64,000 nt of DNA from Dicaeum eximium (Eukaryota > Chordata > Aves > Passeriformes > Dicaeidae): assembly GCA_013396995.1 (NCBI GenBank), contig VWZP01002231.1, positions 290,248-354,247 on the forward strand. Direction: 5' to 3'. Below, piece by piece: positions 58,001 through 64,000 of this stretch (position 1 is the first letter of the stretch; each line of letters begins with the position of its first letter). Made by a program: the position numbers and the translations under genes. A model generated the notes under the pieces. That model had not been told where the DNA came from. It saw only the letters and a list, made by a program, of their open reading frames with translations, and ran no database searches.

Positions 58001-59216
58001 GCAGAGGATTTTAGTCTCCTCTGGTTGGTTACTGATTTGTAAACTGGCCAGCAGCCTGCAGCCTGCAGCCTGGTAGCCAAGTTCTCAAATTGTTCTTTAT
58101 TTCTGCTGAATGAACTTCTAGGAACTCCAGTGAGTAAGCAGGGCCCTGTTTCATCAGGCAGCACACATCCATGTAAAGCCAAGCTTACCCGTGCTGCAAA
58201 GAACATGTTTCTACCAGGTAATGAAATCAGCTGGAACAAAAAGGTATTTGAGGGCTGCAAATAAACTAGAAGCTTCTGCTGAGAAGATAATTGAGAGAGC
58301 ATGTGCCTTGTCCAAAGGCATTGAAAGCAGCAAGAGCCTAAGGATGAGAGACTGGGAAGTAACATGAGCTACGTTTGGGTGCTGGCTTGGGATTTTGTTC
58401 AAGGATAACAGGAGTAAGTGCTGGGGAGCTCCTGTGCAGCCCTCCAGCAGGAATCTCCCACCTGACTTCAAGGTGGTGTTATTATTCTCCTTAACTTCCT
58501 CACTGGGAACTTGGTGCCAGTGATAGAAAAGATTAGATGTCAAAAAGTGGCAAATTAAGTTACTTAAACTTTTACAGTTTCTTTTCCTTGTTGTGTGCCT
58601 GATGCAGAAAATAAAAGTGGGTATTGGTGGTCATGATGAGGAATTTCCAAGCGGATTCTTTTTGGACAGGTTCAAAGTATGAGGGTTGGAAAGTTTGGGC
58701 ACTGGACAGCCCAGCTGCTCCCTCAGGCCAGCCGCAGTGCAAGCAGCAGGGACCCAGGGAGCTCACCCGGGTTGCCCAAGGGGCTAGGGGAAACCCACCT
58801 CTCACCCTCTGAGATGCCACCAGGCTGAGGCACTGCTGCAGTGCAGTCGTGTTGTGACAAAAACTCCGTTTTTGCTGATGGACTAGAGATCCATGGGAAG
58901 TCTGCCATGGGGGTGCCGTTGGCCCCCAGGCAGATTGGTGGGGAGAGCCCAGCTCTGCAGTGCACACGGGGAAGGAGGGAGCAGCCGGGCCTGTTCTGGC
59001 AGGCGGCGAGGGGAGAGCGCTGGAAGTGCCTCAGCTGCACTGCTCTCCTCACCCACCCGTGGTGGATCCAGCCCGGCCTCCTCCTCCAGCCACAGCTCCG
59101 GAGCTGTGAGGGAGAGGAGCCTGGCATGGCACAGCTCCCTGAAAGCACCATGTCCTGGGGGGCATCAGGCCCAGCCAGGCCATGGAGGGGATTGTCCTGC
59201 TCTGCTCTGCACCGGG
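55051..59216. other. Intergenic DNA
   Basis: No recognised gene. A single unknown base lies at 56843. Sequence from about 58.68 to 59.2 kb is GC-rich and gives overlapping open frames on both strands (for example 167 codons on -), which is expected for its composition. Confidence 0.55.
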
Positions 59217-59462
59217 GCAGCCTCACCTCAAATATTGTGTGAAGTTTTGGGTGCCACGAGGTAAGAAAGACATAAAGCCATTAGACAGTGTCCAAGGGAG
59301 GGCATGAGGATGGTGAAGGGCATTGAGGGGAAGCCATGTGAGGAGCAGCTGAGGACACTTGGTCTGTTCAGCTGGAGGAGACTGAGGGCAGACATGGCAG
59401 TCACAGCTTCTCCTGAGGGGAGCAGGAGGGGCAGGCCCNATACTCCGTGATTCTGTGATTCT
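59217..59462 (+). mobile_element. CR1 LINE fragment with internal deletion (3' end)
   Basis: It starts with 'cagcctcacctcaaatattgtgtgaagttttgggtgcc' and continues with words like GGCATGAGGATGGTGAAGGG and 'ctgaggacacttggtctgttcagctgg'. It ends in GTGATTCTGTGATTCTG, the avian CR1 terminal repeat. Most of the normal interval between these blocks and the tail is missing, and one unknown base (59439) lies at the probable junction. Confidence 0.88.
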
Positions 59463-62400
59463 GCTAGTCATGAGTTAGGGGGACGTTCCCCTTCCTCAGC
59501 CCTGCTCGGCTGCTGCTCTGCCCCAGCTCCATGGTGGCTGCTAAAGGCGGGCACTGAAGAGGTAGCCCTGGGCATTGCAGTCCCTCATGGGCACATGGAT
59601 TGTCCTCCAAAGACAGGGAGCCCCCCCTGTACAGCAAGGACAAGGCTCCTGGGACAAGGCCTGCCACTAAGGGTGGTTTCAGAGGTTGCAACGCAGATCT
59701 AGGCTTTGAGGAAGCCAAAATTACCATGGCATGTCCTCCTCTGCCCTGCTGTGCTGTCGGTTTCCCCCCGGGCACTGTGTGAGAAAGTGAGCATGGATTT
59801 AATTGCTATGGTGGCACAACATCCAGATGTTTTGAATACTTCTGTAGATTCCTCCTTGTTTGTGATGTGGTTAAGGCTGCTGGCAGCAAGGTGGGGATCA
59901 TTTTATTTTGTGTCAGAGGAGAGACTGTGATAACCCACTGTGATAGATTGGTGCCTGCTTCTTGCTGGGGCAACCACTGCTGCCAGCAGTGCTGGGTGGG
60001 AGGGTGAGGGCTGGAGATACGGAGGACCCCAAAGAACCCTTGGGGAGGGGAGCACAGCCTGGGCCAGGCACAGCAGCTTGGTGGTGAAGTCTGCTGGGCT
60101 CAGCCCTAGGCAAGGGGCTAAAGGTGCACATGAGCAGCCAGCAAGGGCTTCTTCCCTGCTCTGCTCCACCTCATCACATCTGGAATACAGATCTCACACG
60201 TATTTGATCCTGAACAAAACCTGACTTGGGTCAGCACACCAGATGCAGTTTTCCTGGGGCATCCCAGGAAAAGTGCTGGGGCTAAATGTTGCCTCTCTGG
60301 CCTCACCCCCACCTGGACACAGCCAGCGCAGCCCTTCCTGTTATGATCCCTGGCAGCCCACACCCAGCCCACAGCCCCATGCCCTGGGGTTACTGACTTC
60401 AGCTGGGCCCCTCAAGAATGAAGTCCCAGCCCTGCAGTTCAGCTTCAGGAGCTCCTGCAAAGTCCTGCTGTGTTGTGGACAGGGCGTAGTGGTATCAGGT
60501 GTGCAGGACAGGTCTGAGCACTAACCAGCATTAAAAAGTGGCTGCATGAAACCAAATGAAGTTGCTGTTTGAACTATTTGCTGCAACTGCTTGTGGAGGA
60601 TTATGCATTGTGCTTTTTTTTTTGTCTAGACATCCCAAGACACAGCTGAGATTAAAGCATCTCTTAGAGATGAGGATGTTGCTGGGGACAGGCACTGCCT
60701 GCACCTGCCTTAATATCTAAATATGAACCATCACCTATTGCTCTCAGTCTGTCTGGTAAGTGCCAAGCACTGATCTTAGCTGGGCTCTCATGCTGATGAT
60801 GGCTGCTGAGTTGGTGATTCTGCATGCAATGTTGGTAATGGATGTTCCAGTTCCCATCTGGGGTTAGGTGTTTAATGTCCATCTGGTTTCAGTCCTGCTG
60901 TGCCAGTTTATCACACTGAGCTACAGACCCTTGCTTCCTGGGAAGGTCCTTTGGGGAACAACACGCCATCACTGGCAGAAGCAGAAGTAATTGCAGATCT
61001 AAGCTGTATTTTCTGCAATCCTTCTGCAGTGAGTGTGTGCAGCTGTAACTTCCAGAAAGCTCTTTCTCATTTTATCTTTGTCTCCTTGATGGAATGAACA
61101 GCCCTTGAGCATCTTTTTCTCCCTTCCTAAGGTTGGGAGATCAGCTCTGCCTCTGTGGCTGTAGCTATCCCACTGAGTTCCTCACCTTAACAGCTGAACT
61201 GGCTCCCTGAAAGTGAGTCCATATAGGAGGTGGAATTTTGTTTTACTTGGTTTTAAAGAAGAAAAATGTTTGTGCATTTTATATATAGGCTAAGGGCCCA
61301 CACAAGGAAAAAGTTTCTAATTGCTCCTAATGCAATGTGTTTGGCAGTGAGAAAAAAATGTGGGTGGGGAATACAACACTGCAATTATCCTTCTTGCCTC
61401 CTTGTAGGGGGAGGGAAGAGAACGAAAGCAATTTGTCTTTGGCAGCCATTTGTGCTTTTCTGTAGGGCTCTGAAGTTGTTAACTATCAATGCAAGCAAAG
61501 ATCTGCACACCTAGTGTCGTACTTGTGTAAAGATGTAAAAAAAAAAATAAAAGCAGCTTGCAGAGTTAAATTTAATTAATTAATGACCCCTCACATGATG
61601 CTAAATGATAAAACTGAACTCCCAAAATCCCCTCAGTATCTTTCTTGGACTTGACCAGGCTGCAAAGGACCAGAAGGGTTCAAGGTGAGTGGAAATGTCT
61701 CAGGAGCAATCAGGGACATTAGGAAAGTACCTGCTGCCTCTGTGAATAGAGCAACACCCACCTATCTTGCAACACCCATCGTCTTCCCCAGCTCAACTTC
61801 ACTGAGGCTGTGAAGATCAAAATACTGGTGTGAGCTGGCAAGTGAATATCCTGGGGATTTCAGAGCCTGGGAATTTCAGCAATCTTGTGTGGAGGTGGTT
61901 ACTCCTGTGGCCAACTCCTCATTAAAGATGAGATGGTGCTGGAAGTGTGTATCACACTGCCAAGGAAGCATCCGGGAGACTATGCTGTGTTTTGGATAAT
62001 CAGATATAATCTGTACTGAAGTGAACTTTCTCTCCAGTCGATTTTTATCTTGGAAAGGATGGGGCTTCTCCCTAAAGCCTACACACAGGGTGGTCTTGAT
62101 GCAGGAGGCCACCAGAGGCAGACAACAGTATTGTTTGAAGATACATGGTGCTCCCAGGTGAATAAAGGGGCAGCACCAGAGCAAGACAGCAGGATCTGGC
62201 TCTGGGAACCTGGGTGTCCCGTATGAACCATGGAAGTGCTACTTGCCTTCCATGTTCCTTTACCCCACTCTTGTTCCTCTGCCCAGCCATGAACCCCCCA
62301 ACAAAGGAGCTACAGACTCTTTTGAAAAAAAACTGTTGGATGACTCTCAGATGGCTGCACAGAGCAGCTGGGGAGATCATAACTGAAAGGTAGAAAGTAG

Positions 62401-63783
62401 GTGGTGAGGGCTGCAGCTGAAAGCCTCAGAGAGCTGTGCACATATGAGCTCTTCTGAAGCACAGATAGCAGGACAGCCACGCTCTCTGACAGTGTGCAAA
62501 GACTGTGCCGTGCCCCAGGAATTCAGTTTTCCAGCCTGGTTTGCTCAAAAGTGAAAATAGTTGTGGGTATGTTGGGTTGGGTTAGATGTCAGAAAGCAAA
62601 AAGGGAATGGCAACATGGAGCACCATGGGAGGCAGGATGGCCATGGAGAGCTGGCCTAAGTGGGATCGAGCTGGGCCGTGGTTTCCTGCTCCTCTCCCCA
62701 CTTTGGGATGCTTTTTTCCACTATCCATCTCACAGCAGCACTGCTGCTTATGTGGTTGGGCAGTAGGTCAGACTGAGGAGCTGAAAACCAGCCTCTTCCT
62801 TCTGTGCAGGTTATTTTCACCAGGTCAGTGTGCATGGCAGCTGCCAAAGGGCTGGTGCTGGCACCAGGAGGGGTGTGGGAGTACGCGGGAGGACCTGAGT
62901 GTATCAGACTAACATCTGAGGCTTCAGAGACACTCCTTATTGTCAATTGGGGTGAGGCACGTTGTGTTGGCTGCTCCCGAGGATGTCTAACAGGAGCAGA
63001 AAGAATTGGGGAGCTGGTTCTTTACTATGTTTTTATCCTCTTTTCCCCTTGTTAGTCTCAGATGGAGCTGTGTGTTCTTCTGCTTTCTGCAGGTGCTCCC
63101 GGAAGCAGTGTATTGTCTCCTGCTGCTTTATAACAACTACTCATGGTTGCCCCTGGGCTGACACCTCTTCTTTCCCACACAGGCACATCCATTCCTGTAA
63201 TTGAATGGAATGGATTTACCAATATGTTCTCAATCTGGTTACACATTAAGACACTGTTGGTTTTCACAGAGGCAAAAGGCAGCTGAGACACTCAGAGACA
63301 GTTCTTGTGTCCATGGCCTGTGATTTTTATTCAATTTTTTGTTTCACCATCCATAAGATTTAAATTACAAGCAAACCATTTGCCCAATTGGTCACATTAT
63401 TACCACAGCTCTTAGTTTGGTGGAGAACAGGAGCAGATGTCACCTCTGAGATGTCCCTACTCCTGGCAAAGCTGGGCTTAGGGAGAGACTCAGTTATAGC
63501 ACAAAGCCTGTGAATTTTTCATGTGGCTTCTTAGGGATGCTGGCAACACTGTAGTGAAACAGTAGATCAAAAGAGCAAAAGACAACAGGACATTTATTTT
63601 GTGGATTGAAAATTGCTCACTTGTGGGGATGGAAAAGACTGATGGTACCTTGGACCTTATTAGCATAAAAGATTTAATAAATAAAATGCCTTGGCAAAAG
63701 CAAACAGAACTCTGAGATTGAGTCAAGATTGCAAGAAGATCCAATCGGACAGCTTTCTGGAAAAAGAAAATTTCATTAAGCAC
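59463..63783. other. Intergenic DNA
   Basis: About 4.3 kb with no recognised gene or repeat family. There is a short A run with AATAAA near 61.54 kb. Open frames are short and overlapping. Confidence 0.5.
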
Positions 63784-63977
63784 TGTCAGACAAGGAATAC
63801 TGTGATATGCATAAGTTTGTGTATTTGATTGTTACCTAATCTTTGTAGTAAACATTGTTAGTCTCCTGAAACAGTATATAAGTCCTTGTAAGTTCCCAAT
63901 AAAATCGGATTCTGACGGGACTCAGATTTTGGGGTCCATTCAGTCTCCCCGTCTCTCCCTCCTCCATCACCGATAAG
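63784..63977 (+). mobile_element. Endogenous retrovirus LTR (left boundary uncertain)
   Basis: The segment has an LTR-like layout: TATATAAG at 63875, AATAAA at 63898, a GGGACTCAG-type stretch, a C/T-rich region and then a primer-binding site. The left end is placed at the TGTCAGAC at 63784 because LTRs usually start with TG, but it could lie further left. The right end lacks a clear terminal CA. No coding region of the virus is inside the window, so only the 5' LTR edge is described. Confidence 0.6.
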
Positions 63978-63996
63978 TGGTGCCTCCGTGTGAGGA
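63978..63996 (+). promoter_or_regulatory. Retroviral primer-binding site, tRNA-Met-like
   Basis: TGGTGCCTCCGTGTGAGGA directly follows the LTR. The complement of the 3' end of elongator tRNA-Met (from memory of the vertebrate tRNA) is the same 18 bases without one T. The match suggests that the element primes from tRNA-Met and that internal retroviral sequence continues past the window end. Confidence 0.6.
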
Positions 63997-64000
63997 ATGA

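Noticed and set aside
58723..59242. Overlapping open frames on both strands (up to 167 codons)
   Set aside because: The segment is GC-rich and frames are open on both strands at once. No domain is recognised and the right end enters a CR1 fragment.

Overview
This is vertebrate nuclear DNA, almost certainly from a bird. The evidence is split exons with GT/AG borders, CR1 LINE fragments of several ages, an endogenous-retrovirus LTR, and compact introns. There are no bacterial-style operons, CRISPR arrays or tRNA/rRNA genes that I can see.

The only gene I can identify with confidence is the 3' end of LRP6, the Wnt co-receptor, on the + strand. Six coding exons lie at 389-625, 2285-2395, 4216-4446, 5222-5358, 6528-6625 and 8807-9098. 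They encode the three LDLR class A repeats, the transmembrane helix and the whole cytoplasmic tail with its five PPP(S/T)P-type phospho-motifs. If the human 23-exon structure holds, these are exons 18-23. The window opens with a splice-donor-like GTAAG, so base 1 may be the first base of the preceding intron. The TGA stop is followed by a long 3' UTR, probably ending near 14.8 kb, where two AATAAA signals lie about 100 bp apart. The last coding exon is remarkable: all 96 complete sense codons end in G or C, while the preceding exon is mostly A/T at that position. A 29-bp tandem duplication sits just upstream of its acceptor.

From about 14.8 kb to the end (about 49 kb) I find no recognisable host protein-coding gene. 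By mammalian synteny BCL2L14 and ETV6 might be expected on the opposite strand, but neither is recognisable. The region holds CR1 fragments: a long EN-RT piece on the - strand at 21.6-22.8 kb, and others at 28.8, 33.7, 40.8, 50.8-51.6 and 59.2 kb. It also holds two apparent ancient MIR/CORE-SINE remnants (43.1 and 44.7 kb) and many microsatellites: (GATTG)17 at 25.3 kb, TG-rich at 43.7 kb, (GTGCT)15 at 44.0 kb, CA/TA at 46.0 kb and GA-rich at 37.7 kb. A GC-rich minisatellite/CpG island at 26.4-27.5 kb is interrupted by an assembly gap. A second CpG-rich block at 36.1 kb opens a 298-codon frame of unknown meaning.

The right edge (about 63.8-64.0 kb) is an LTR with TATA and AATAAA signals, followed by a primer-binding site resembling the complement of elongator tRNA-Met. 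An ERV body therefore probably continues beyond the window. Candidate regulatory signals include two matches to the ZNF143-type motif, several CTCF-like words and one TATA-type promoter-like site. No complete novel system is demonstrable. The best leads are the extreme GC3 of the LRP6 terminal exon, the ZNF143 motifs, the CpG-rich 298-codon frame, and the ERV edge.
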